A DNA stretch of 12,543 nucleotides, taken from Persebacter sp051008975. Its GTDB lineage: Bacteria; Pseudomonadota; Gammaproteobacteria; Tethybacterales; Persebacteraceae. This document shows, piece after piece, positions 6,005 through 12,543 of the stretch. The notes under the pieces are model-generated. The model made no database searches, was not told the DNA's origin, and saw nothing but the letters and a program-made list of their open reading frames with translations. Positions within the stretch are counted from its first letter, which is position 1, and each line of letters starts with the position of its first letter. The translations under genes and the position numbers were made by a program. The stretch covers positions 1 through 12,543 of the forward strand of contig JBPCXA010000115.1 in assembly GCA_051008975.1 (NCBI GenBank). Reading direction: 5' to 3'.

Positions 6005-7404
6005 AACCCGCGCGGCAGACGGCGCAACGGCGGGCGGTTCCGCCTCCCGCGGCGGACGCGCAAACCGGCGCGCCGCCCGTCAACGGCGCATCCCTGCGCT
6101 GGCTGGAAAAGTTGGGGCGTCTGCCCGCCGGATTTTGCGGCGACAAACTATTGCCGCTGCTCGTCCACGAAAACACCAAGGTGCGCACTTTGGCGGCGAA
6201 AAATCTCGGCAAAATCCGCGACATTAAATTTTTGTCTCCGCTGCTAAAAATCGCGGACGAAGATTCCAGCACGATGACGAGGCGCGAAGCCGCCGCCGCC
6301 ATCGGCAGAATGCGCGACCGCGAAGCGATTCCCGCGCTCGCGCATTTGACGCGGGACCGCGACCCCCAAGTCGTACTGCAGGCGCTGCTCGGACTTCTGG
6401 CGTTCAATAAAAAGGACAAGACGATTCACGCCGCGCTGGAAAAACTGCGCGCGCATCCCAACGAATTGATTCGGGATGTGATCGAGTGCGAACGATCCTT
6501 TTATTTCGACACGCCCCGCAGCCGCGCGCATCAGACCGAATCGCCGGATTTTATGAAAAATCTCGTCGTGCAGGGCGACGTGCTGGCGACCCTGAAAAAG
6601 ACGCCCGCCGAATCGGTGCATCTCACATTCACTTCGCCGCCGTATTACAACGCCCGCGACTATTCCATCTACGCGAGTTATGCGGAGTATCTGGAATTTT
6701 TGCGGAAAGTGTTCATGCAGGTGCATCGCGTCACCAAGCCCGGGCGGTTTTTCGTGCTGAATACTTCGCCGGTGATTCTGCCGCGCGCCGGCAGAAAGTA
6801 TTCCAGCCGCCGCTATCCGATACCGTTCGATCTGCACGCGCTTTTCGCGCCGAAGGACTGGGAATTCATAGACGACATCGTCTGGGAGAAGCCCGAGGCC
6901 TGCGTCAAGAACCGCAACGCGCAATTCGCCCGCCATCGCCGCCCGCTGGCCTACAAGGCCAATTCGCGTACGGAATACCTGATGGTATACCGCAAAAAAT
7001 GCGACCGCCTCGTCGACTGGAACATCCGGCAGTACGACGGACGGCACGTCCGCAAAAGTTTAGTGGGGGGGGAGTATGAAACTTCCAATCTGTGGAAGAT
7101 CGCGCCCGCGTACGACCGCGGACATTCCGCGGTGTTTCCCGCGCGGCTGTGCCAGCGGGTCGTGCAGTATTATTCGCTCGCGGAGGATCTGGTCTTTGAC
7201 CCGTTCGGCGGCAGCGGTACGCTGGGACGGGCGGCGGCGGCTTTGGGGCGATATTTTTTCACGACCGAAATTTCGCCGCAGTATATCCGCCGCATACGGG
7301 AAAAGTTCGGCGCGCATCCCGATTTGTTCGTCCCCGAAGTCCGGTTCGCGGACGGGGCGCAGTTCGCCGCGTTCGCCGGAAAATACAAAAAAGCGCATGG
7401 CTGA
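6001..7404 (+). CDS. HEAT-repeat DNA methyltransferase (N4-cytosine/N6-adenine, N6_N4_Mtase type)
   Basis: The 467-residue protein transfers methyl groups from SAM to an exocyclic amine in DNA. Residues 1-30 form a Pro/Ala-rich tail. About 45-140 contain alpha-helical HEAT-like repeats ('NTKVRTLAAKNLGKIRD', 'TRREAAAAIGRMRDREAIPAL', 'DPQVVLQALLGLL'). The catalytic domain runs from about 185. Motif IV is TSPPY (211-215) and motif I is DPFGGSGT (400-407); motif IV before motif I makes it beta class. TSPPY is most typical of N4-cytosine enzymes but does not settle the base. 'QGDVLATLKKTPAESVHLTFTSPPYY' is standard for the family. It overlaps the genes on both sides (ATGA upstream, 8 nt downstream). 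Lys codons are 13 AAG of 30 by hand count, against 1 of 8 in lptFG, consistent with foreign origin. A run of eight G (7065-7072) encodes Val-Gly-Gly-Glu ahead of motif I. Confidence 0.92.
   Translation: MKPARQTAQRRAVPPPAADAQTGAPPVNGASLRWLEKLGRLPAGFCGDKLLPLLVHENTKVRTLAAKNLGKIRDIKFLSPLLKIADEDSSTMTRREAAAAIGRMRDREAIPALAHLTRDRDPQVVLQALLGLLAFNKKDKTIHAALEKLRAHPNELIRDVIECERSFYFDTPRSRAHQTESPDFMKNLVVQGDVLATLKKTPAESVHLTFTSPPYYNARDYSIYASYAEYLEFLRKVFMQVHRVTKPGRFFVLNTSPVILPRAGRKYSSRRYPIPFDLHALFAPKDWEFIDDIVWEKPEACVKNRNAQFARHRRPLAYKANSRTEYLMVYRKKCDRLVDWNIRQYDGRHVRKSLVGGEYETSNLWKIAPAYDRGHSAVFPARLCQRVVQYYSLAEDLVFDPFGGSGTLGRAAAALGRYFFTTEISPQYIRRIREKFGAHPDLFVPEVRFADGAQFAAFAGKYKKAHG
7065..7072 (+). repeat. G8 homopolymer inside the methyltransferase gene
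   Basis: Eight G in a row cover codons 355-358 (V-G-G-E) and are in frame here. Slippage by one base would remove motif I (residues 400-407) and inactivate the enzyme, so this could be a phase-variation site; it may equally be an ordinary Gly-Gly. Confidence 0.4.
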
Positions 7405-8212
7405 TTCAAAATTCATCGCCAACCCCGGCAGCGCGATCGGCGAGGCAGTCGGCGCGTCCATGGAGCGCGCCCTGACGCAAAAATTGGAAAGCGTTGCGGG
7501 CGACTACGGCTGTCGTTATCTGACATCCGGAATCGCTTCCACCAAAAGCGGCGCGCCGTCCAAAAAATTGCTGATGTATGACAGCCGCGGCAACCGGTAC
7601 GACATAGACGGCGTATTTATTGACGGCGGCGAACATCCGCTGATTTTGGTGGAATCCAAATATATCCGTTATACGAAGCACAACCGCGACAAAGGCAGCT
7701 GGATTTGCACCGCGCATTCCGCCGTCCGTCGCCGCTATCACAGCATCCGCGCCTCGGTCGTGGTGCTGGCGGGCAATTGGAGCCATTCGTCCATGGCGAT
7801 GATGCGCAGCAACGACATCAACCTGTTCGTGATTCCGTTTTCGCTGATTTCCGAATTGCTCGCCGCCGAAGGCGTCAATTTTAATTGGGAAGAAAAAGAC
7901 AAGACACGCGCGGCGGCGGCGTGGCGCGCCTATTCCGCGCTCCCGGAGTCCCGCAAAAACACCGTCGGCGAACGAATGATCGCCTCCATCGGCGATAATC
8001 TGGCATCCTTAATCGGCGATATTTTGGACAATTCCCGCCCGCGACGGGTGCAAAAAATTGTGGTGGAAATCGTCTCCAATCTCGGCGAAACCAAGGTGTT
8101 TGAATTTAAATCCGTGGAGCAAGCGATGGAGTTTTTGTCTCGAACGGAGTTGGAAAAATCTTTTTTGGAAAAGGATTCCGCCACTTTACGCGACATTCCG
8201 GGGCAGGATTAA
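7397..8212 (+). CDS. Putative type II restriction endonuclease (PD-(D/E)XK fold)
   Basis: The 271-residue protein has no family I can name, but it carries a convincing PD-(D/E)XK core: 'YDIDGVFIDGGEHPLILVES' at residues 68-87 followed by K88. D69 or D71 and E86-x-K88 lie on adjacent strands and would bind the metal and attack the phosphodiester. E23 in the helix 'ASMERALTQKL' could be the accessory acidic residue. The C-terminal half (110-271) is mixed alpha/beta with no recognised domain and could carry target recognition. It starts inside the methyltransferase gene (8-base overlap, ATGGCTGA), so it is made with or after the methylase, the usual order for a cognate pair. No control protein gene is visible. 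Its stop codon overlaps the stop of the convergent hydrolase gene. Endonuclease role is inferred from motif plus context; the target is unknown. Confidence 0.78.
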   Translation: MADSKFIANPGSAIGEAVGASMERALTQKLESVAGDYGCRYLTSGIASTKSGAPSKKLLMYDSRGNRYDIDGVFIDGGEHPLILVESKYIRYTKHNRDKGSWICTAHSAVRRRYHSIRASVVVLAGNWSHSSMAMMRSNDINLFVIPFSLISELLAAEGVNFNWEEKDKTRAAAAWRAYSALPESRKNTVGERMIASIGDNLASLIGDILDNSRPRRVQKIVVEIVSNLGETKVFEFKSVEQAMEFLSRTELEKSFLEKDSATLRDIPGQD

Positions 8213-9336
8213 TCTAATTCCGCCAGCCGCCGGTTGAATTCTTTTTCCGTTTTGTCGGCGAGGGGTTCGAACATCGCGGCGACCGCGGAATTGTCGGCGG
8301 GGGCGCGCCATTCGGGGGCGTTGTCCTTGTCCGTCAGCAGCGCGCGGACGCCTTCGGCGAAATCGCCGCGCCGCAAAAAGTTGCGCGCCAAAACATAATC
8401 CCGCGCGAAAATTTCGCGCAAACGCGCGCGGGCGGCGGCGGATGTCGCGCCGTTTTCGCCTTTCGGAAAACGGCGGCGGCGGAGATAATGCTCCGTCCAA
8501 ACCCGCAAAGACAGCGGGCTGGCGGCGGCGGCGATTTCGCGCTCCGCTTCCGGCAGCGCGGCGATGGCGGCGTCCGTCCCGCCGCTTTGCGCGGCGCGCC
8601 AACATTTTTCCGCCGTCGCGCGAATGTCGGCGAAACCGGAATTTTGCGGCGTCCGCGCGGGCGTTTGCGGCGTTTGCACCGCGCGCCGCGCCGCCGCCTT
8701 TTTGTCGGCGACATTCCATTCCGCCGCGAGCAGGGCGGAGAGCATTTCGTCGTACGAATCGTCCGCGAGCAAGACATCCGCCGCGCCGATTTGCAGCGCG
8801 GTTTCGCCGTCCAAAACGCGCCCGCTCAATCCGAGATAATATCCGGTTTGCGGCGCGTCCCGGAATCGATCCATAAAAAACGCCGCGCCCACGTCGGGGA
8901 AGAATCCGATTTTGCATTCCGGCATCGCCGCCTTCGTATTCGGCGCGACGACGCGCACGTCGCATCCCTGGAAAATTCCCATTCCGCCGCCCATCAGAAC
9001 GCCGCCGCCGCGGCATATCAGCGGCTTCGCGAAACAATGCAGCGCATAGTCCAAAAGATATTCGTCCGCGAAATACGCGTCCGCCGCCGCCGCGTCGCCC
9101 GCGCAAATTCGGTCGCGGACGAAACGCACGTCGCCCCCCGCGCAAAACGCCCTTTCGCCCGCGCCGCGCAACACGACAGCGGCGACCGAATCGTCCGCCG
9201 CCCATTCGCGCAAGGCGATGCGCGCGTCCCGCGCCATATCGGGGGTCAGCGCGTTCAACGCGGAAGGATTGTCCAGAATCATTTCGCAGACGACAAACCC
9301 CTTCGCCGCCGGCAAGCGATTCGTTTTCAACGGCAT
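8209..9336 (-). CDS. 3-hydroxyisobutyryl-CoA hydrolase / enoyl-CoA hydratase family protein
   Basis: The 375-residue protein belongs to the crotonase superfamily and is closest to the HIBYL-CoA hydrolase branch, which frees CoA from 3-hydroxyisobutyryl-CoA in valine breakdown. Seen are 'RAFCAGGDV' (62-70), the oxyanion-hole segment 'GGGVLMGGGMG' (110-120), and 'MPECKIGFFPDVGAAFF' (138-154). There E140 and D148 match in position and spacing the catalytic Glu/Asp pair of the human enzyme. The long C-terminal part ('AAASPLSLRVWTEHYLRRRR', 'FARDYVLARNFLRRGDFAEG', 'KDNAPEW') is typical of hydrolases rather than the ~260-aa hydratases. Starting at 9336 puts the ATG 7 nt after an extended -10, with no Shine-Dalgarno. 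No other valine genes are nearby, so substrate assignment is moderate. Confidence 0.85.
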   Translation of the reverse strand: MPLKTNRLPAAKGFVVCEMILDNPSALNALTPDMARDARIALREWAADDSVAAVVLRGAGERAFCAGGDVRFVRDRICAGDAAAADAYFADEYLLDYALHCFAKPLICRGGGVLMGGGMGIFQGCDVRVVAPNTKAAMPECKIGFFPDVGAAFFMDRFRDAPQTGYYLGLSGRVLDGETALQIGAADVLLADDSYDEMLSALLAAEWNVADKKAAARRAVQTPQTPARTPQNSGFADIRATAEKCWRAAQSGGTDAAIAALPEAEREIAAAASPLSLRVWTEHYLRRRRFPKGENGATSAAARARLREIFARDYVLARNFLRRGDFAEGVRALLTDKDNAPEWRAPADNSAVAAMFEPLADKTEKEFNRRLAELD

Positions 9337-9343
9337 ATACGGG

Positions 9344-9352
9344 ATTGTATCA
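9344..9352 (-). promoter_or_regulatory. Extended -10 promoter of the hydrolase gene (leaderless geometry)
   Basis: Minus-strand TGA-TACAAT (9352-9344) is followed by only CCCGTAT and then the ATG at 9336. No convincing -35 is seen at 17-18 nt and there is no room for a ribosome binding site. Confidence 0.5.
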
Positions 9353-9411
9353 CCGTTTCGCCGCCCGAAACCGGCGCAAGCGGCGAAAACGTCTTTCGCG
9401 GACGGGCGCGA

Positions 9412-9440
9412 TTGTTTTTTCGCGGCGGACGGGATACAAT
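9412..9440 (+). promoter_or_regulatory. Promoter of the aroG-dusA-ubiA operon
   Basis: TTGTTT (9412-9417), a 17-nt spacer and TACAAT (9435-9440) form a good sigma70-type promoter. The leader of about 25-30 nt holds GGGAG (9464-9468), 5 nt before the aroG ATG at 9474. Confidence 0.6.
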
Positions 9441-9473
9441 TGCGGGTTTTATTTGAACGGAACGGGAGACGGG

Positions 9474-10545
9474 ATGCAAAAAATATCGGACATTCGCATT
9501 ACGGAAGTGCGGGAATTGATTCCGCCGCAGACGCTGCTGGACAAACTGCCGGCGGACGCGGAGACGGCAGCGCACATCGTCAATTCGCGGCGGGCGGCGG
9601 AACGAATTATCCACGGCGGCGACGACCGCCTGCTCGTCGTCGTCGGGCCGTGTTCCATTCACGATCCCGCCGCGGCGCTGGAATACGGCGAGAAACTCGC
9701 GGCGGCGGCGGCGGAGTTTTCGCGTCATTTGCTGGTGATGATGCGCGTGTATTTCGAAAAACCGCGCACCACCGTCGGCTGGAAGGGGCTGATTAACGAT
9801 CCGCGCCTGGACGGCTCCTATCAAATCAACGAGGGGCTGGAACTCGCGCGCGATCTTTTGTTGAAATTGAACCGCCTGAATCTGCCGTGCGCGACGGAGT
9901 TTTTGGACGTCATTTCGCCGCAGTATCACGCGGATTTGATCGGCTGGGGCGCGATCGGCGCGCGCACGACCGAAAGCCAGAGCCATCGCGAACTCGCCTC
10001 CGGCCTGTCCTGCCCGGTCGGTTTTAAGAACGGCACGGACGGAAACATTAAAATCGCGGCGGACGCCGTCCGCGCCGCCGGACATCCGCATCATTTTTTG
10101 TCGCTCACGCGCGCCGGACGGTCGGCAATTTCTGCTACGAAGGGCAACAAAAGCGCGCATATTATTCTGCGGGGGGGGGGGCGGAAAACCGAACTACGAC
10201 GCCGAAAGCATAAACGCCGCCGCCGCCGTCCTTTCGCAATCCGGACTTCCGGCGCGGATGATGGCGGACTGCTCGCACGCCAACAGCGGCAAGGATTACC
10301 GCGAACAGCCGAAGGTGGCGGAAAACATCGCCGCGCAAATCGCCGCCGGCGACATGCGCATCATCGGCGCGATGATCGAAAGCAATCTCGTGGAAGGTTC
10401 GCAGGAAATCGTGCAGGGAAAGGAACTGACTTACGGGCAAAGCGTAACCGATTCGTGCATCGGCTGGGAGGCGACGATCGAAATTTTGCGCGCACTCGCC
10501 GCCGCCGCCGCCGACCGCCAGCGCAATTTGCGCACGAACGAATAG
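9474..10545 (+). CDS. aroG: 3-deoxy-7-phosphoheptulonate (DAHP) synthase, class I, frame broken at a G11 run
   Basis: The enzyme condenses phosphoenolpyruvate and erythrose-4-phosphate in the first step of the shikimate pathway. Frame one (9474 to the G run) encodes residues 1-233 with 'VVVGPCSIHDP' (C60 = metal-ligand Cys), 'MMRVYFEKPRTTVGWKGLIN', 'GARTTESQSHR', 'PVGFKNGTDG' and 'HIILR'. After eleven G (10171-10181) the homology continues in another frame: 'GKPNYDAESIN', 'MMADCSHANSGKDY' (His ligand), 'IIGAMIESNLVEG' (Glu ligand), 'VTDSCIGW' (Asp ligand), ending at 10545. Seven G would restore both frame and family length ('LRGGGKPNYD'); ten would also restore the frame. As written the product lacks three of the four metal ligands. 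Slippage, sequencing error or a real mutation are all possible. Isozyme (AroF/G/H) is not resolved. First gene of an operon with dusA and ubiA. Confidence 0.88.
10171..10181 (+). repeat. G11 homopolymer in aroG (frameshift point)
   Basis: Eleven consecutive G separate the two frames that together make DAHP synthase. Codons start at 10170 before the run and at 10171 (mod 3) after it, so one G too many (or four more than the seven that fit the family) breaks the gene. Confidence 0.85.
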
Positions 10546-10556
10546 GAATAAAAACT

Positions 10557-11537
10557 ATGAACGACTTTGCCGCGGGCGAGCCGCAAAAATCCGGCGCGTT
10601 CGGGGATTTGTCGCGGGCGCGGAAATTTTGCGCGGCGCCGATGATGCGGCATTCGCACGCGGCGGCGCGGCGGCTGTGGCGATTCCTGTGTCCGCCGGCG
10701 ATGTTGTATTCCGAAATGCTCGCCGCCGACGCGGTCATTCACGGACGCCGCGAACGTCTTTTGGATTTCGGCGGACAATCTCCGGTCGCGCTGCAACTCG
10801 GCGGGCGCGACAAAAATCGTCTCGCGGAGGCGGCGCGAATCGGCGAAGAATACGGCGCGGCGGAAATCAATCTCAATTGCGGCTGTCCGAGTCCGCGGGT
10901 GCGGTGCGGCGGATTCGGCGCGTCCCTGATGAAAACCCCCGCGCGCACCGGCGCGATTGTCGCGGCGATCGCAAACGCCGTCGACATTCCGGTCACCGTA
11001 AAATGCCGCATCGCGGTGGACGAAATGAACGGCGAAACCGGCCTGGATGTTTTCGTCCGCGCGGTTTTGGACGGCGGCGCGTCCGCGCTGATTTTGCATT
11101 CGCGCCGCGCGTTTTTGGACGGATTGAATCCCGCGCAAAACCGCGTCGCGCCGCCGCTGGAATACGACCGCGCCGCGCGGTTGAAAGAATCTTTGCGCGA
11201 TTTTCCGGTGATATTAAACGGCGGCGTTTGCGATTTGGATTCCGCGAAAATGCATTTGCGAATTTTTGACGGCGTAATGTGCGGGCGCGCGATCGTCAAA
11301 CGTCCGTATTTTTTGGCGGAAGCCGGCGCGGAAATTTTCGGCATAACCGCGCCTTCGCGCCGGGACGCGCTGCGGTTTATGCTGGAAGACGCCGCGCATC
11401 GTCCGCCGCGCGACTGGCCGCGCGCCGCCGCGGCGTTGTCCGGACTTTTTTACGGCGAGCCGGACGGCGGACATTTGCGGCGAATGTTGTATCTGCCGCT
11501 CGCGGACGCGCGGCGGCTGTTGCGCGGACATTGTTGA
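10557..11537 (+). CDS. dusA: tRNA-dihydrouridine(20/20a) synthase DusA
   Basis: The 326-residue FMN enzyme reduces uridine to dihydrouridine in the tRNA D-loop using NADPH. The DusA branch is indicated by 'APMMRHSHAAARRL' (27-40), 'LYSEMLAADAVIHGRRERLL' (50-69), 'PVALQLGG' (76-83), 'EINLNCGCPSPRV' (103-115) with catalytic C110, 'FGASLM', 'DIPVTVKCRI' (143-152), 'LILHSRRAFLDGLNPAQNR' (178-196) and 'GVMCGRAIVKRPYFLAE' (239-255). The start at 10557 follows AGGAA with a 9-nt spacing. The frame is open far upstream and is the same frame as the 5' part of aroG, so the G11 run as written joins the two without a stop. Its TGA overlaps the ubiA ATG (TGATG? written ATGA-style as TGATGG at 11535-11540), showing coupling. 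C-terminal 'GLFYGEPDGGHLRRML' matches the family. Confidence 0.92.
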   Translation: MNDFAAGEPQKSGAFGDLSRARKFCAAPMMRHSHAAARRLWRFLCPPAMLYSEMLAADAVIHGRRERLLDFGGQSPVALQLGGRDKNRLAEAARIGEEYGAAEINLNCGCPSPRVRCGGFGASLMKTPARTGAIVAAIANAVDIPVTVKCRIAVDEMNGETGLDVFVRAVLDGGASALILHSRRAFLDGLNPAQNRVAPPLEYDRAARLKESLRDFPVILNGGVCDLDSAKMHLRIFDGVMCGRAIVKRPYFLAEAGAEIFGITAPSRRDALRFMLEDAAHRPPRDWPRAAAALSGLFYGEPDGGHLRRMLYLPLADARRLLRGHC

Positions 11538-12391
11538 TGGCGCGTTTGGGCGACTATTGCCGTCTCGTCCGTCTGGACAAACCGGCGGGCGCGCTGCTGC
11601 TGTTGTGGCCGACTTTGTGGGGATTGTGGCTGGCGGCGGAGGGATTTCCGGGCTGGCGGTGGCTGTGTATTTTCGTCGCCGGCGTTTTTGTCATGCGCGC
11701 CTTCGGATGCGCGATAAACGACATCGCCGACCGCGAATTGGATTCCAAGGTGGCGCGCACAAAACATCGTCCGCTGGCGGCGGGAAAAATTACCCGAATC
11801 GAAGCGGCGATATTGGCGGCGTTTTTGCTGTGCGTCGCGTTTTTTCTTTTTTTGCTTCTGCCGTACGGCGCGAAACTGTGGGCGGCGGCGGCGCTGGCGA
11901 TGGCGGCGATTTATCCGTTCGCAAAAAGAATTGTCGGCGCGCCGCAGGCGGTTCTGGGAATCGCGTTCAGTTTCGGAATTCCGATCGCCTACGCCGCGGT
12001 GCGCGAGGCGCCGCCGCCGCCCGAAGCGTGGGGGTTCGCGGCGGCGAATTGGCTGTGGGTTTTCGCCTACGACACCATTTACGCGATGTGCGACCGCGAG
12101 GACGACCGGCGGGCGGGCGCGAAAAGCAGCGCGATTCTTTTCGGCGGACGCGACGTGCTTTGCGTCAGCATTTGCTACGCCGCGGCGGTACTGCTTTTGT
12201 CGGCGCTCGGAATATGGTTTTTCCCCGGCGCGGTGTGGTATCAGACGGCGTTGATCGGCGCGATGATTTTGGTGTTCCGGTTTTGGCGATTGTATCGGCG
12301 GCGCGATCCGGCGGAATGCCTGCTGGCGTTCAATCTCAATCACTGGTTCGGCGCGTTCGTCTGGGCCGGACTGGTTTCGGTTTTCATTTAA
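11537..12391 (+). CDS. ubiA: 4-hydroxybenzoate polyprenyltransferase UbiA
   Basis: The 284-residue membrane protein attaches the polyprenyl tail to 4-hydroxybenzoate, the second step of ubiquinone synthesis after chorismate lyase. Both Asp-rich Mg-prenyl-diphosphate motifs are intact: NDIADRELD (61-69) followed by 'RTKHRPLAAG' (74-83), and DTIYAMCDREDD (179-190). 'RLDKPAGALLLLWPTLWGLW' (12-31) is the typical first helix; eight to nine hydrophobic segments follow, and the C-terminal 'NLNHWFGAFVWAGL' is the family ending. Length equals that of E. coli UbiA (about 290). It starts one base inside the dusA stop. Sharing an operon with a DAHP synthase gene fits a chorismate-to-quinone supply line, though ubiC is not in the window. 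The stop at 12389-12391 is directly followed by a G15 run. Confidence 0.95.
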   Translation: MARLGDYCRLVRLDKPAGALLLLWPTLWGLWLAAEGFPGWRWLCIFVAGVFVMRAFGCAINDIADRELDSKVARTKHRPLAAGKITRIEAAILAAFLLCVAFFLFLLLPYGAKLWAAAALAMAAIYPFAKRIVGAPQAVLGIAFSFGIPIAYAAVREAPPPPEAWGFAAANWLWVFAYDTIYAMCDREDDRRAGAKSSAILFGGRDVLCVSICYAAAVLLLSALGIWFFPGAVWYQTALIGAMILVFRFWRLYRRRDPAECLLAFNLNHWFGAFVWAGLVSVFI

Positions 12392-12543
12392 GGGGGGGGG
12401 GGGGGGAAGAAAACTGCCTTTGCAAAAAAAAGGAAAAAAAAAAGAAGAGAGAAGAGAAAAGAAGGAGGAGAAAAAAAAGAGAAGGGGAAAAAAAAGAGGA
12501 AGAGAGAAGAAAAAAGAAGGAAAGAAGAGGAGGAGAAAAAAAA
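12392..12543. other. G15 run and near-pure purine tract, probable contig-end artefact
   Basis: Right after the ubiA stop come 15 G (12392-12406), then AAGAAAACTGCCTTTGC, then 120 nt (12424-12543) made only of A and G. The sequence shows no gene and no terminator, and its composition is unlike anything else in the window, where C and G are balanced. It most resembles low-quality read ends built into a contig. A genuine polypurine tract cannot be excluded. Confidence 0.65.

Noticed and set aside
5522..8212. Mobile element carrying the cassette
   Set aside because: I found no transposase, integrase, flanking direct repeat, inverted ends or tRNA at either border, so horizontal transfer rests only on gene type and Lys codon use.
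9345..11537. A single 730-codon open frame spanning aroG and dusA
   Set aside because: It is not a real bifunctional gene: the middle part (after 10181) is Arg-rich nonsense while true DAHP synthase homology continues in another frame. It exists only because of the G11 run.

Overview
The window looks like the chromosome of a GC-rich proteobacterium, most likely gamma- or beta-proteobacterial. The evidence is the gene set: lptF-lptG divergent from pepA-holC (a classic synteny of those classes), the Pol III chi subunit HolC, DusA, a UbiA of the ubiquinone pathway, and a prepilin-like protein. Proteins are very rich in Ala and Arg, with GCC/GCG codons everywhere but AAA, TTT and ATT preferred for Lys, Phe and Ile. 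I cannot place the organism more finely.

Layout. 1-431 (-): start of a pilin-like protein that runs off the edge. 574-2431 (-): pepA then holC, one base apart. 2601-4642 (+): lptF-lptG, overlapping by one base, the LPS-export permease pair. 4643-4869: convergent spacer with diverged ~104-bp-period repeats and A/T palindromes. 4870-5445 (-): engB, a ribosome-assembly GTPase. 5522-8212 (+): a compact three-gene cassette of a short DUF262 (DGQQR-type) protein, a HEAT-repeat N4/N6 DNA methyltransferase and a PD-(D/E)XK endonuclease, coupled by start/stop overlaps; this is the accessory part of the window. 8209-9336 (-): 3-hydroxyisobutyryl-CoA hydrolase/enoyl-CoA hydratase-family enzyme, whose stop codon overlaps that of the endonuclease. 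9474-12391 (+): aroG-type DAHP synthase (frame broken at an 11-G run), dusA and ubiA as a tight operon. 12392-12543: a 15-G run followed by almost pure purine sequence, probably an assembly artefact.

How the parts work together. Most genes are housekeeping: envelope biogenesis (lptFG), replication (holC), peptide turnover (pepA), ribosome assembly (engB), aromatic and ubiquinone synthesis (aroG, ubiA) and tRNA modification (dusA). The cassette at 5522-8212 reads as a restriction-modification or defence module. It is wedged between engB and the hydrolase with almost no spare DNA: its promoter overlaps the engB promoter and its last stop codon overlaps the neighbour's. A second pattern is that three minus-strand genes (pilin-like, engB, hydrolase) have extended -10 boxes only 7-9 nt before the start codon and no ribosome binding site, which suggests leaderless transcripts.
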